Notes: a model not told the origin generated them from the letters alone. A stretch of 39,591 nucleotides of DNA from Prochlorococcus sp. AG-412-I05 (GCA_003214855.1 QCLC01000014.1:1-39591); one strand, 5' to 3'. Numbered from the stretch's first letter, positions 25,257-34,511 are shown. Numbers and translations: made by a program.

Positions 25257-27581
25257 ATGAAAGGTTTTGGAGAAAAGAAACAAATAAAAAATAAACAATC
25301 CTCCAAGAAGTTTGCCCGAATACCACCTGATCAACTCAAGGCTATCGCTTTTAAATGTCACCAACAAGGCAATATAAATGAGGCACAAAAAGCCTATCAG
25401 GAATTTATTAATAGTGGCTTAAGTGATCCAGATGTATTCTCTAACTTCGCATTAATCTGTCAATCCCAAGGAGAGGTTGATAAGGCAATAAAAGTCTATA
25501 AGAAAAGCGTTAAACTATTTCCTGGCCATGCTTTTTCACATGCAAACTTGGGTTACCTTTTCTTTCAGATAGGAATGCTAGATGATGCTGAAGTGGCGAT
25601 CCGCCAGGCGATTTCTCTGCAGCCTAACCTCGCGAATGCTTATTCATACTTGGGTTTAGTCTTACGAGAAAAAGGAAGACTAAACGATGCAGAAGATATA
25701 ACCCGAAAGGCCATTGAACTTCAGCCAGATTTGGCTGATGCACACGTTAATCTTGGTCAGATTCTACAGAATCAAGGCAAACTAGATGAAGCAGAGCATA
25801 CAACACGCAAGGCAATTGAATTGCAAGATGATTCAGCAAGTATCTATCTAAATCTCGGTGGTATCTTGCAAGATCAAGGTAATCTAACTGATGCAGAAGT
25901 GAATACAAGAAAGGCAATACACCTACAGGCCGATCTGCCTGATGTCAATTTAAACCTTTCTATAATTTTAAAGGATCTTGGCAGAATTGAGGAGGCTGTA
26001 TTTCATGCAACAAGAGAAATTGAGCTTTACCCACTAAAGCAATCATCATATTTGCTTCTTAACTCTCTGCTTGAGGAATCTGATCTTTCATTCTTACCTG
26101 AACGACAGTCCAGAGTTTTGCTTCGTGGCCTATTAAAGAGAAACGATATTGCACATAAAAATCTATTTTCAGCAATTAATCGCTTGATCTCAGAAGAAAC
26201 ACTAAACAAAATTTCCGGCATTCATCATGATTTATTTGATGAACCCTCTTTTCAACATATTCTTGCTGATGATGAGATCATCAGTGCTCTTGGTTTGATG
26301 TTATTCACCACAATGGCCTGGGAGAAGGCATTGATTAATATACGCAAGCAAATATGCCTTTCAATCCAAAATAATGTTTTTAATAAAAGGATTATTAATT
26401 TAACTATTGCTCTTGCGGAGCAGTGTTTCCTCAATGAATATGTTTTTATATTTACCAAGCAAGAATTTGATGCAATAGAAAAGTTTAAACTTACATTCTT
26501 GAAAGGTGATTTTGATCTAAAAACTCTTTCCATCTTAGCTTGTTATATACCCATTGCCGATCTTTGTGAACAGTTCCCTTCATTAAGAGGATTCATCGAT
26601 GCAAATGAGCAGCTAAATAATCTAAAAATAATGCAACTCGTTGAACCAGAGCGCGAAAATGAGTTTGCAGCATCTATTTCTAAATATGGATCTATCGATG
26701 ATGGTACTTCTATTCAGGTTAAAAAGCAGTATGAAGAGCATCCCTATCCGCGTTGGAGATATGCTTCTTACTCACGTGAAAATATTCAAACTATATCTTC
26801 AGCAATTAACAATGAAATACACCCTAATCGGATCTCCATCATTTTGCCCAAGCAGAGATCTCGAGTTTTAATCGCTGGCTGTGGAACCGGACAGCAAATA
26901 TTCGATGCCCTCTCTTATGCTAACTCTGATTTAACTGCTATCGATCTAAGTTCTTCTAGTATCGCTTATGCAAAGCGTAAGGCGCATGAATATGGAATTG
27001 AGCATATAAGATTTATAGAGATGGATATTCTTGATCTTCCAAAACTAAATGAAGAATTTGATCTTATAGAATGTACGGGCGTTCTCCATCATATGAAGGA
27101 TCCATCTCAAGGTCTACAATCTCTACTTAAAATACTCGCAGCCGATGGAATGCTCAAATTAGGATTTTATAGTGAGCTGGCACGTCAAGATATTGTCGAG
27201 GCTAGGAAAATTATTAAATCTGAATCTTTTGAGGCTAGTCATCAAAGCATTCGTCTATTTAGGAATAAACTAATTAACGGGGAATATCCGAACATTAGTT
27301 CAATCTCAAACTGGCCAGACTTCTACACAACTTCTATGTGTAGAGACCTTTGTTTTCATATTATGGAACATCGTTACTCACTAGAGATGATCGCATCGCT
27401 GCTTGAACAATTTGAACTTAGATTCTTAGGTTTTGTGTTGCCAAGTATCGTTAAAAAAGCTTATGCTAGAGCTTATCCATCTGATGCAATGCAGACTGAC
27501 CTCGGCTGTTGGCAACAGTATGAACAAGCCAATCCCAACACCTTTAGACAAATGTACCAATTTTGGACGAATCAAAGATAA
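25257..27581 (+). CDS. TPR-repeat protein with C-terminal SAM methyltransferase
   Basis: This 774-residue fusion has five or six tetratricopeptide repeats, about residues 25-270, of the type YSYLGLVLREKGRLNDAED. A long helical region without known motif (270-480) follows. The linker motif QYEEHPYPRWR leads into a methyltransferase domain from about 535. SAM motif I is VLIAGCGTGQQI, motif II is TAIDLSSSSI and motif IV/V is ECTGVLHHMKDP. Such TPR-methyltransferases are common in marine cyanobacteria and often sit in variable regions; the substrate (protein, glycan or small molecule) is unknown. ATG 25257 lies two codons after an in-frame GTG at 25251 and is preferred. It stands alone, is AT-rich compared with core genes and may be a transferred gene. 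Confidence 0.88.
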   Translation: MKGFGEKKQIKNKQSSKKFARIPPDQLKAIAFKCHQQGNINEAQKAYQEFINSGLSDPDVFSNFALICQSQGEVDKAIKVYKKSVKLFPGHAFSHANLGYLFFQIGMLDDAEVAIRQAISLQPNLANAYSYLGLVLREKGRLNDAEDITRKAIELQPDLADAHVNLGQILQNQGKLDEAEHTTRKAIELQDDSASIYLNLGGILQDQGNLTDAEVNTRKAIHLQADLPDVNLNLSIILKDLGRIEEAVFHATREIELYPLKQSSYLLLNSLLEESDLSFLPERQSRVLLRGLLKRNDIAHKNLFSAINRLISEETLNKISGIHHDLFDEPSFQHILADDEIISALGLMLFTTMAWEKALINIRKQICLSIQNNVFNKRIINLTIALAEQCFLNEYVFIFTKQEFDAIEKFKLTFLKGDFDLKTLSILACYIPIADLCEQFPSLRGFIDANEQLNNLKIMQLVEPERENEFAASISKYGSIDDGTSIQVKKQYEEHPYPRWRYASYSRENIQTISSAINNEIHPNRISIILPKQRSRVLIAGCGTGQQIFDALSYANSDLTAIDLSSSSIAYAKRKAHEYGIEHIRFIEMDILDLPKLNEEFDLIECTGVLHHMKDPSQGLQSLLKILAADGMLKLGFYSELARQDIVEARKIIKSESFEASHQSIRLFRNKLINGEYPNISSISNWPDFYTTSMCRDLCFHIMEHRYSLEMIASLLEQFELRFLGFVLPSIVKKAYARAYPSDAMQTDLGCWQQYEQANPNTFRQMYQFWTNQR

Positions 27582-27701
27582 TGCCTTATGCCTAAATATT
27601 CCGCAAAAATATTGATAATTTTGGTGTTGAACACTATGGTTATAAGAGTGTATTGCCTGGCAACCAGTCCAATGGTATAATGTTTGCTCATAATCAATAC
27701 A

Positions 27702-27968
27702 ATGATCATGGAAGATTCTGAGAGCAATGCAACTTCGAGTAAAGATCAAACGGAAGCCTTCGAGCCTCCAAAAAATAGATTTGGTATACCATATTTGCTC
27801 GCAACCGATAAAGAAGAAAAAGATACGCCAAAAAAAGAGGTGCTTAATGTGTTAGGTCTACAATTATCAGCTCCAGAGGGAATGAAGAACCCGCTGTTGA
27901 TATTCTTTGGGTTAATTGGTGTTAACATTGCAATTATTGGATACTTTACGTATATGCTGAATAAATAG
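27702..27968 (+). CDS. Small single-helix membrane protein, unknown function
   Basis: This 88-residue protein has a charged N-terminal half (MIMEDSESNATSSKDQTEAF, then TDKEEKDTPKKE) and one C-terminal membrane helix (PLLIFFGLIGVNIAIIGYFTYM). The layout is N-in with a short K tail. ATG 27702 is taken; 27708 would be two codons shorter. It follows the TPR-methyltransferase in the same direction after 120 bases. No family recognised. Confidence 0.55.
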   Translation: MIMEDSESNATSSKDQTEAFEPPKNRFGIPYLLATDKEEKDTPKKEVLNVLGLQLSAPEGMKNPLLIFFGLIGVNIAIIGYFTYMLNK

Positions 27969-28391
27969 TAATGACTCATTCTTTTTCGTTTCTTCAGAAG
28001 TCAATGCTTGCTTTGCTTCTTGAAAGTCTATTCTGACAGTTTTCCTTGATCCATTTATATCAACATCCTGAGTAGTATTTTCCTTCACGCTTTCTCTCTA
28101 TTGATATCCAGCGCCAATATATTAGATTGCATTTTTAATCGCTTATGATGTTGACAGTCATTAGGCCTAGTCACCATAAAGAAATATGCTTTTGTTTGCT
28201 GAATAATTATTCCTCTGTGATTAGAATTCTTCTGGCCAGCCAGACTATTAGGTCAAAAGGATATTTGGATCAAAATGATATAGGGAGCTTTGAATTTTGC
28301 CCGATTTGACGGTCTCGATATGCTCGATATGAGAGATTTAAAGTAAGAAATATAAAGTGATTTCTTTAATAGACATCTTTTCAATGGCAGT
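27969..28391. other. Intergenic, about 420 bp, no gene seen
   Basis: AT-rich gap between convergent genes. I saw no frame, RNA gene or strong terminator; several T-rich tracts lie at 27975-28100. Confidence 0.45.
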
Positions 28392-29123
28392 TTATTTAAC
28401 ATTGCTCTGTCTTCTTTGTAGAACGATATTGATTATCGCTAGAGAGAATATCAGCGCGATAGAGGTAATGAATATGATTAGAGGTTGTCCTTGCAGTGCC
28501 TTTACATTCCCACTAATAATTTCTTGAACTTCAATGCCATCTAGGCGCTTTAATGCATAGCCACTTGCAACAAAAGGAGCGTCTGATATTAAGATACTAA
28601 AGATCAATGCAGGTAAAAACTTTTTCCATGCAATTTTTGTAAGCCCTAATCCATAGCAAACAAAATCAAACAAATTTGACATTAAAAAACTTGTCATCAA
28701 AAAGAAGTTTTGCTCTAGATGTTTTTTGCTGAAGTTCTCTACTCGACTCATCAGCCTCTTGCCTACAAGGTGCGCGATTACTGTTCTGCCAAACTTCCTG
28801 GAAAGGGTGAAGCAAGAAGAGCAGGCGATAAGATCGGCCATGAAAATAACCAACAAGCCTTGCTGGAATCCAAAGAAATAGCCAGAGAGAACAGAGCAGT
28901 ATGTGCCAGGAAGTATTGGGATGATGATACTTATTGACCGTAGGGCAAAAATAATCCCAATAACCCATAAACCCATAGATGCAACCTTGCCATCAATACC
29001 TTTTAGCCAGCTGCCTATCGTTGTTATATCGAGAAATTTAGCAATATAAATCATTAACGCGACTAGAAGGAGGCTGATTATTAAATAAAATGATTTCCTC
29101 CTATTGAAATGCCTTTTAATCAC
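28392..29123 (-). CDS. VTT-domain (TVP38/TMEM64, DedA-like) membrane protein
   Basis: This 243-residue integral membrane protein has an N-terminal helix (LIISLLLVALMIYIAKFL). The VTT core (about residues 55-180) follows. It has PILPGTYCSVLSGYFFGFQQG with the conserved Pro-Gly-Ser/Gly turn, SRKFGRT after the second helix pair and a second half FFLMTSFLMSNLFDFVCYGLGL. A long C-terminal helix (PLIIFITSIALIFSLAIINIVL) ends it. The family is thought to move lipids across membranes and to affect envelope stability. It lies upstream of, and divergent from, glyQ with 81 bases between. It stands at the right edge of the AT-rich block, so whether it is core or accessory is uncertain. Confidence 0.82.
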   Translation of the reverse strand: MIKRHFNRRKSFYLIISLLLVALMIYIAKFLDITTIGSWLKGIDGKVASMGLWVIGIIFALRSISIIIPILPGTYCSVLSGYFFGFQQGLLVIFMADLIACSSCFTLSRKFGRTVIAHLVGKRLMSRVENFSKKHLEQNFFLMTSFLMSNLFDFVCYGLGLTKIAWKKFLPALIFSILISDAPFVASGYALKRLDGIEVQEIISGNVKALQGQPLIIFITSIALIFSLAIINIVLQRRQSNVK

Positions 29124-29204
29124 TTTTGCTGCATATAACTGGCTAAATATAGCATTTATCAGTCTCCCCCAGGCTATGTGAATTAAACAACCTTTTCTTG
29201 GCTA

Positions 29205-30155
29205 ATGGATAATAGCAATACAATACAATTACGATTAAAGACCCTCAGCGCAACGCTAGTGCACTTCCAGGACATCATTACGACCCTGAATTCCTTTTGG
29301 GCTGATCAGGGCTGTGTGCTGTTGCAGCCTTATGACACCGAAAAGGGTGCAGGCACGATGAGTCCCCATACAGTTCTGCGCGCTATTGGACCAGAGCCTT
29401 GGTCTGTGGCTTATCCAGAGCCTTGTCGACGCCCCACCGATGGTCGCTACGGCGACAACCCCAACCGCGCTCAACACTATTTTCAATATCAGGTATTGAT
29501 CAAGCCCTCTCCAGATGGCATTCAGGAGACCTATCTTGCATCGCTCGAAGCTTTAGGAGTGTGTACGGCCGAACATGATATTCGTTTTGTAGAAGACAAT
29601 TGGGAATCACCCACCCTTGGAGCCTGGGGGGTTGGTTGGGAAGTGTGGCTTGACGGTATGGAGGTCACACAGTTCACTTATTTTCAGCAATGTGGTGGTC
29701 TTGATTGCAGCCCTGTGCCGATCGAGATCACCTATGGGATTGAGAGATTGGCCATGTATTTACAGAATGTTGAGAATATTTGGGATCTCAGCTGGAATAA
29801 CAAACGAAACTATGGTGATATTTGGCTTTCTCTAGAAAAGGGTCAGTGCCACTTTAACTTTGAATCATCTGATCCAAGTCGCCTCAAGCAGTTGTTCGAT
29901 ATATATGAAGCGGAAGCGTCAGATCTGATCGCAAAGCAGCTGCCAACACCGGCACTTGATTTCGTTCTTAAATGCAGCCATACCTTTAATCTCCTCGAGG
30001 CTCGTGGCGTGATCTCGGTGACGGAGCGAACAGCCACGATTGGAAGGATTCGCAGCCTGGCTCGTGGAGTGGCAGAGGCTTGGTTAACAGAAAGGGAGGC
30101 AATGGGATTCCCTTTGCTTAACGACAGAGCACTTTGTTTAGATCAGCCAAAATAA
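29205..30155 (+). CDS. glyQ: Glycyl-tRNA synthetase alpha subunit
   Basis: GlyQ (316 residues) is the catalytic alpha chain of the heterotetrameric bacterial glycyl-tRNA synthetase (alpha2beta2), which charges tRNA-Gly in the cytoplasm. Typical sequence starts [36 protein letters not shown], and [20 protein letters not shown] is the class II active site signature. [24 protein letters not shown] is motif 3. The start at ATG 29205 gives a slightly longer N-terminus than many homologues, but no better start lies downstream before the conserved region. The glyS beta subunit is not in the window. Downstream comes the hairpin before som. Confidence 0.95.
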   Translation: MDNSNTIQLRLKTLSATLVHFQDIITTLNSFWADQGCVLLQPYDTEKGAGTMSPHTVLRAIGPEPWSVAYPEPCRRPTDGRYGDNPNRAQHYFQYQVLIKPSPDGIQETYLASLEALGVCTAEHDIRFVEDNWESPTLGAWGVGWEVWLDGMEVTQFTYFQQCGGLDCSPVPIEITYGIERLAMYLQNVENIWDLSWNNKRNYGDIWLSLEKGQCHFNFESSDPSRLKQLFDIYEAEASDLIAKQLPTPALDFVLKCSHTFNLLEARGVISVTERTATIGRIRSLARGVAEAWLTEREAMGFPLLNDRALCLDQPK

Positions 30156-30280
30156 TCTCAAAGGGCTCAATAAATCCAAGGGCCTGATTTCAACCTCCCA
30201 ATATTCTGCCTGTATCAAATGATACTTAGCGCTGTCACTTGTGTTCGTTGTGAGCACTCATCTTCTCACTACCCTTTGCT

Positions 30281-30301
30281 AGCCCATGTTTTGGGCTTTT
30301 T
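30281..30301 (+). terminator. Terminator-like hairpin just before the som ribosome site
   Basis: AGCCCA (30281-30286) pairs with TGGGCT (30292-30297), loop TGTTT, followed by four to five T. It ends about 15 bases before the porin start and three bases before its GAGGA ribosome site. It may end glyQ transcription, or act as an attenuator of the porin. Confidence 0.6.
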
Positions 30302-30315
30302 GTGTGAGGAACCAA

Positions 30316-31941
30316 ATGAAACTCTTCCAGCAATTGCTGGTGGCACCTGCTGCCTTGGGCCTGATGGCGCCAATGGCTGCTAATGCCGCAGACCTAGACA
30401 TCAAAGGTGTGTCCGACTATTCGGCCTCCAGCGAGCAGGTCACCAGCATCTCTCAATTCCAAGATGTTTACCCAACCGATTGGGCTTATCAGGCGCTGAG
30501 CAACCTGATTGAGCGTTACGGCTGTGTAGCTGGCTATCCAAGTGGTAGCTACTTGGGCAACAGAGCAATGACCCGCTTTGAAGCGGCGGCTCTATTGAAT
30601 GCTTGCCTCGATCGCGTCACTGAAGTCACCGACGAACTGCGTCGTCTGCTCAACGAATTCGAGCAGGAGCTCGCCATACTCAAGGGCCGTGTTGATGGCC
30701 TAGAAGCTCGCGTTGGTGAACTCGAAGCCACTCAGTTCTCAACAACAACCAAGCTTGCTGGTAAGGTCGAAATGGTGGTTGGTGGTACCAGCTACACCGG
30801 TGACGAGACCGATGAGCTTACGGCTGATGATGATGATGAAGAAGGTGATTACCTTGGAACTGACGCCCTTACTTTCAACTACAGACTGACGTTGAATCTC
30901 AACACCAGTTTCACGGGTAAAGATCTTCTATACACCCGGTTGAGAACTGGTAACTTCGCCGATAGCGCATTTGGTGGTAAGGGTTATGTGAAGCCTACCT
31001 ACTTGAATGTTGCCAATAACAACCAAGACGTCCTGAAGGTTGACAAGCTCTGGTATACCTTCCCGATTGGTGACAGCTTCACTTCTTGGGTTGGTGCCAA
31101 GATTGAAAACTACTACATGCTTGGCAGTGCTCCATCTGTTTATAAGCCAATCTTGAAAGCATTCAAGCTGGGTGGTAACTACGGAGTTTATGGAGCCAGC
31201 ACAGGTCAAGGCTTAGGTTTGGCTTGGAAGTCGCAAGTCGATGACCCGATGGACGCCAGATTTGGCATTAGCGCTAACTATGTGGCCAAAAGTGGCGAAG
31301 ATGGTGATCCCTCTGATGGTGGTATAGGCAACGGTAATTCCAAAGGTAAGTTCCTTGCCAAGATTGATTACGGCAATCCTCAGTGGCAAGTCTCTGCGGC
31401 TTATGCATACACCCAACAAGGCATGACTCAAGGCTTTGGCACAACCAATGGTGGTGCCAGTGTCTACAGTAAATGCAGAGGCACAAGTTCTTGTGGCGCT
31501 GATTCCAATGGAGTCGCGTTTAGAGCTTTTTGGCAGCCTGATGAGCCAGGTTTTATTCCTTCCTTCAGTGTTGGCTACGACTTCACTGCTTATAACCTGC
31601 CAGATGAGGCTGCAGATGGTACACGCGAACAAAGTATGGCTTGGTTCGCAGGCATGATGTGGAAGGATGCCTTCCTTGAGGGCAATACCCTTGGAGCAGC
31701 AGTCTCTGAGCTTCAGTGGGTAACCCAACAGAAGGGCGATGACACTCCTGATGACGGCAACATGGCCTTTGAGCTGTGGTACAAGTTCCAGGTCACAGAC
31801 AACATCTCTGTGACACCAGCTGTTTTCTATCTGAGCCGTCCGTTTGGAGAGAAGACAGGTTCAGCCACTAAGTACGGTGGCGACGGAGCTGATACTTTTG
31901 GTACCTTCGGTGGCCTAGTTCTAACCACATTCAAGTTCTGA
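30316..31941 (+). CDS. som: Som-type outer-membrane porin with SLH domain
   Basis: This 541-residue porin of cyanobacterial outer membranes has signal peptide MKLFQQLLVAPAALGLMAPMAANA. An SLH domain (about residues 50-105, FQDVYPTDWAYQALSNLIER and MTRFEAAALLNACLDRV) binds peptidoglycan-linked polymer. A coiled coil (VTDELRRLLNEFEQELAILK) follows, then a beta-barrel ending with F (LVLTTFKF). An acidic loop (TADDDDEEGD) lies near the start of the barrel. ATG 30316 is chosen because GAGGA lies seven bases before it and it begins a clean signal peptide; the frame is open ten codons further upstream. Members are linked to small solute and iron passage. The porin lies next to PiuC and FutA genes, so iron uptake is a reasonable inference. 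A strong terminator follows at 31987. Confidence 0.92.
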   Translation: MKLFQQLLVAPAALGLMAPMAANAADLDIKGVSDYSASSEQVTSISQFQDVYPTDWAYQALSNLIERYGCVAGYPSGSYLGNRAMTRFEAAALLNACLDRVTEVTDELRRLLNEFEQELAILKGRVDGLEARVGELEATQFSTTTKLAGKVEMVVGGTSYTGDETDELTADDDDEEGDYLGTDALTFNYRLTLNLNTSFTGKDLLYTRLRTGNFADSAFGGKGYVKPTYLNVANNNQDVLKVDKLWYTFPIGDSFTSWVGAKIENYYMLGSAPSVYKPILKAFKLGGNYGVYGASTGQGLGLAWKSQVDDPMDARFGISANYVAKSGEDGDPSDGGIGNGNSKGKFLAKIDYGNPQWQVSAAYAYTQQGMTQGFGTTNGGASVYSKCRGTSSCGADSNGVAFRAFWQPDEPGFIPSFSVGYDFTAYNLPDEAADGTREQSMAWFAGMMWKDAFLEGNTLGAAVSELQWVTQQKGDDTPDDGNMAFELWYKFQVTDNISVTPAVFYLSRPFGEKTGSATKYGGDGADTFGTFGGLVLTTFKF

Positions 31942-31986
31942 TCGCAGCGAGGCAGGAGATTTTCTGCCCTGGTTCTTCAGACCATC

Positions 31987-32015
31987 AAGGCGCCTCTTAA
32001 GCGGGCGCCTTTTTT
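31987..32015 (+). terminator. Rho-independent terminator after som
   Basis: AAGGCGCC (31987-31994) pairs with GGCGCCTT (32004-32011), followed by a run of T to 32015. GC-rich stem with a poly-T tail, as expected for intrinsic termination. Confidence 0.88.
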
Positions 32016-32290
32016 GTCTTTAGAAGTTATTCAAAAGCTGAAGAAAGCAATACAGAACACTTCAGCAAGGCAATATGCATTGGTTCTTTTCTGCAAAAAT
32101 CTACGATCAGAGTAATAGGAAGCCGAAACTATTTCTTGCTCTTTCTTCGGGGGTTATATTGTATCTTTTTTGAGCAAATTAATGTTTTACAGTTTGAATA
32201 AAACAGCTTCTTTCTAATCAGAAGAAGCCTTGGATTGAGCTTATTTTCTTCGTTTAGAGTGGTTTTTGTGAAAACTATTTTAGAATTGGT
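32016..32290. other. Intergenic after som, no gene seen
   Basis: About 275 AT-rich bases between the som terminator and the end of the convergent small secreted protein gene. Nothing is recognised in it. Confidence 0.4.
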
Positions 32291-32539
32291 TTACCAGCAG
32301 TTTTCTCCTTCGCCGATCGGGACGCAAATATTTGATTTCTTTGCCTTTTTGGCAGCTTTTTTCGCGTCTTCATCAGGTTTGCTTTCAGCATCGATGTCTT
32401 GATCAGTGGTCCACTCTTTCAGTCCTCCCATATCACCTTCACCGCCTTCGCCAGCGTGGCTCAGATTTGGCTGAAGTGCGTTTGCCGCTAGCAGTGCAGA
32501 AGCTGCAAGAAATATTGCTACAGGAGACTTTTTGCTCAT
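32291..32539 (-). CDS. Small secreted or periplasmic protein
   Basis: This 82-residue protein has signal peptide MSKKSPVAIFLAASALLAAN (cleavage near SHA-GEG). A short acidic segment (GEGGEGDMGGLKEWTTDQDI) and a Lys-rich helix (DEDAKKAAKKAKKSN) follow, ending in ICVPIGEGENCW with two cysteines that may be bridged. ATG 32539 is preferred: the longer frame to 32620 adds 27 residues without export sense. I do not recognise the family. It lies between som and piuC. Confidence 0.6.
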   Translation of the reverse strand: MSKKSPVAIFLAASALLAANALQPNLSHAGEGGEGDMGGLKEWTTDQDIDAESKPDEDAKKAAKKAKKSNICVPIGEGENCW

Positions 32540-32632
32540 GCTGAGAGGCTCATTTTGAAATCCATTTTGGCTCCCCCCCGCCACCATTGTTTGGCGATTC
32601 GCTACTTGGCTTGGTATCAAATGACTCTTGCT

Positions 32633-33298
32633 TCAGCTACCTAGGCGCCTGAGCAGGTTGGTGTAGGCCTGAAAGATCAAGTCCAGTTCTGGTGAACGGC
32701 CATGCTCGGCAAGAAGGGCGCGGGCACCAGCATTGAGGCCAAACAGAATGGTGCGGTCTTCATTGCTGCTGATATAGCTCTGGATCCAGCCAACACAAAC
32801 CAGCCGCTCACCAGCAGTGACTGTTTCCACTGTATGCAGGCTTGTACTGGGATATATGACCACCTGGCCAGCTGGCAGCTTCACTTGCTTGCTGTCTTGC
32901 AAGGTTTGAATGCAGAGAGCTCCTCCCTCGTAACTTTCGGGCTCGCTGAGAAATAGCGTGAAGGAGAGGTCGCTACGCCCTGAGCTCATGTAGGCATTGT
33001 CGACATGCATTCCATAGCCCTGGCCAATACCGGATCGACTGAACATCACCCCGTGGATGTGCCTTGGCAAGGCAAAGCTCTTCACCAGCGGATCCGATTC
33101 AAGCTTCTCAATCACCAGCTGGCTGTTTTCTTTGGCGGTTTTTGAGTGGCGATCCAGCTGGAGGTTGTTCTTGACTTCGGCGGCTTGATATCCCGCTGTT
33201 TTACGTCCGTCCTGCCAGGAGCTTTCGTCAGCCAATAAAGTTGCACGTAGTTGGCTTACGGTTGCCTCATCAAGCAATGGATGGGTCAGGGGCTCCAT
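32633..33298 (-). CDS. piuC: Fe(II)/2-oxoglutarate dioxygenase, PiuC/PKHD-type hydroxylase
   Basis: This 221-residue cupin-fold hydroxylase has its iron ligands in MHVDNAYMSS (His and Asp) and LHTVETVTAGER (His). The Arg that binds 2-oxoglutarate is in ERLVCVGW. PKHD hydroxylases of the PiuC type are often found beside iron-responsive genes. The substrate is unproven. Start ATG 33298. It diverges from futA across about 150 bases, so one promoter region may serve both. Assignment to the PiuC family is good; the name is used by resemblance. Confidence 0.85.
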   Translation of the reverse strand: MEPLTHPLLDEATVSQLRATLLADESSWQDGRKTAGYQAAEVKNNLQLDRHSKTAKENSQLVIEKLESDPLVKSFALPRHIHGVMFSRSGIGQGYGMHVDNAYMSSGRSDLSFTLFLSEPESYEGGALCIQTLQDSKQVKLPAGQVVIYPSTSLHTVETVTAGERLVCVGWIQSYISSNEDRTILFGLNAGARALLAEHGRSPELDLIFQAYTNLLRRLGS

Positions 33299-33447
33299 AG
33301 AGATTGCTGAGGAAATTCCATCATCAGAGCGTTGAGCCTCCTGGGTTTTGAGCGCATCATTTGTTACAGCAGCTGGTATGGAATGCGCAAGGAGGCTTTA
33401 AGTGCTCTCAATAGGGTGAGGGTTGCAACGTTAATGGTTTGTTGGCA
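33299..33447. promoter_or_regulatory. Shared intergenic region of piuC and futA
   Basis: About 150 bases between the divergent starts. No convincing Fur box was found by eye, though AT-rich parts (TTGTTACAGCAGC and TTTTGAGCGCATCATTTG) were inspected. A GGAGG-like site at about 33391 is too far upstream of the start to be its ribosome site. The region presumably holds both promoters. Confidence 0.35.
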
Positions 33448-34476
33448 ATGGGTTTGAAGGCACGTCTTACGTATTCAGGCTTGGCGGCCGTTCTCGCCCT
33501 TGGCACTGGATTCAGCCAAAACGGTGTTGCGAATACTCGAGAAGTCCGTGTTTATTCAGGTCGGCACTACAACACTGATCGTCAAATTTACAAGAAATTT
33601 TCTGAGCAAACAGGGATCAAGGTTCGGCTGATCGAATCTTCTGGTATTTCATTGTTAGAGCGTCTTAAACGAGAGGGGGCAAACTCTCAGGCAGATGTGA
33701 TCATCCTTGTTGATGCGGCACGGATTAGTAATGCAGCACAAGAGGGGCTTTTGCAACCTTCGCGCTCAGCAAAGTTGGATAGCGAAGTCCCTAGTGCCTA
33801 TCGCGATCCGCAAGGTCGTTGGTATGGGCTGACCCGTCGCGTGCGGGTGATTGTTGCCAATCCATCGAAGGTGAACGTTGGCAGTATTCGCACTTATGCC
33901 GATCTGGCTAGCCCCTCACTTAAAGGGAAGGTGTGTCTACGCAAGCGCAACAACGTCTACAACCAATCTTTAGTCGCTGATCAGCTTGTGTTGCGCGGTG
34001 AGGCTGAAACCAAGAGTTGGTTGCAGGGAATGATCTCTAACGTTTCCCAGCCTTACTTTGGAGGAGATGTCTCCCTGGCTCGTGCTGTGTCACAAGGCAT
34101 CTGTGGCGTTGGCATCGTTAATCACTACTATGTTGCGCGGATGCGTGCTGGTGTGAGCGGATCGAAAGACAAGGCTCTTGCTAATAAGCTCACGGTTATC
34201 ACACCTGATCCCGCCCACGTCAATGTCAGTGCTGGTGGGTTGGCTAGGTATGCAAAGAATAAGAAGGAGGCGATTGCGCTGCTCGAATTTCTTGCTTCAC
34301 CCGATGGCAGTCAAGGCATGGCTGGCCCCACCTATGAACATCCGTTGCATGGCTATGGCACGTCGTTGGAACTCAAAAAGTTCGGCACTTTCCGCCCCGA
34401 TCGGGTCACGATTAGCCAGCTCGGAGCGAATAATGCCAAGGCGATTCAGTTGATGGCTCAATCTGGTTGGAAATAG
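33448..34476 (+). CDS. futA: Periplasmic ferric-iron binding protein (FutA/IdiA)
   Basis: This 342-residue substrate-binding protein of the Fe(III) ABC importer has signal peptide MGLKARLTYSGLAAVLALGTG. The mature part opens REVRVYSGRHYNTDRQIYKKF. Iron-binding tyrosines are visible in RHYNTD and NHYYVARM, the pair and the single site of FutA-type proteins. Domain II has DLASPSLKGKVCLRKRNNVYN, typical of this family. It has no lipobox, so it is soluble in the periplasm. Upstream TTG codons are in frame at 33439 and 33442, but the ATG at 33448 gives the clean signal peptide. The permease and ATPase partners (FutB/FutC) are not in the window. Its position beside piuC and som points to iron acquisition. 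Confidence 0.93.
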   Translation: MGLKARLTYSGLAAVLALGTGFSQNGVANTREVRVYSGRHYNTDRQIYKKFSEQTGIKVRLIESSGISLLERLKREGANSQADVIILVDAARISNAAQEGLLQPSRSAKLDSEVPSAYRDPQGRWYGLTRRVRVIVANPSKVNVGSIRTYADLASPSLKGKVCLRKRNNVYNQSLVADQLVLRGEAETKSWLQGMISNVSQPYFGGDVSLARAVSQGICGVGIVNHYYVARMRAGVSGSKDKALANKLTVITPDPAHVNVSAGGLARYAKNKKEAIALLEFLASPDGSQGMAGPTYEHPLHGYGTSLELKKFGTFRPDRVTISQLGANNAKAIQLMAQSGWK

Positions 34477-34495
34477 GGTTTTAGGCTTGTGGGTT

Positions 34496-34511
34496 CAGGG
34501 CTAGAGCCCTG
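34496..34511. terminator. Perfect short inverted repeat after futA
   Basis: CAGGGCTAGAGCCCTG forms a seven-base-pair stem with a two-base loop, 20 bases after the futA stop. A T-run is lacking, so it may be a weak terminator or an mRNA stabiliser. Confidence 0.45.

Noticed and set aside
30928-31728. Minus-strand frames of 93 and 171 codons within som
   Set aside because: They are antisense to a porin with clear signal peptide and SLH domain, and their composition mirrors its codons.
33299-33447. Fur box between piuC and futA
   Set aside because: Parts are AT-rich, but no palindromic Fur-like site was clear enough to report.
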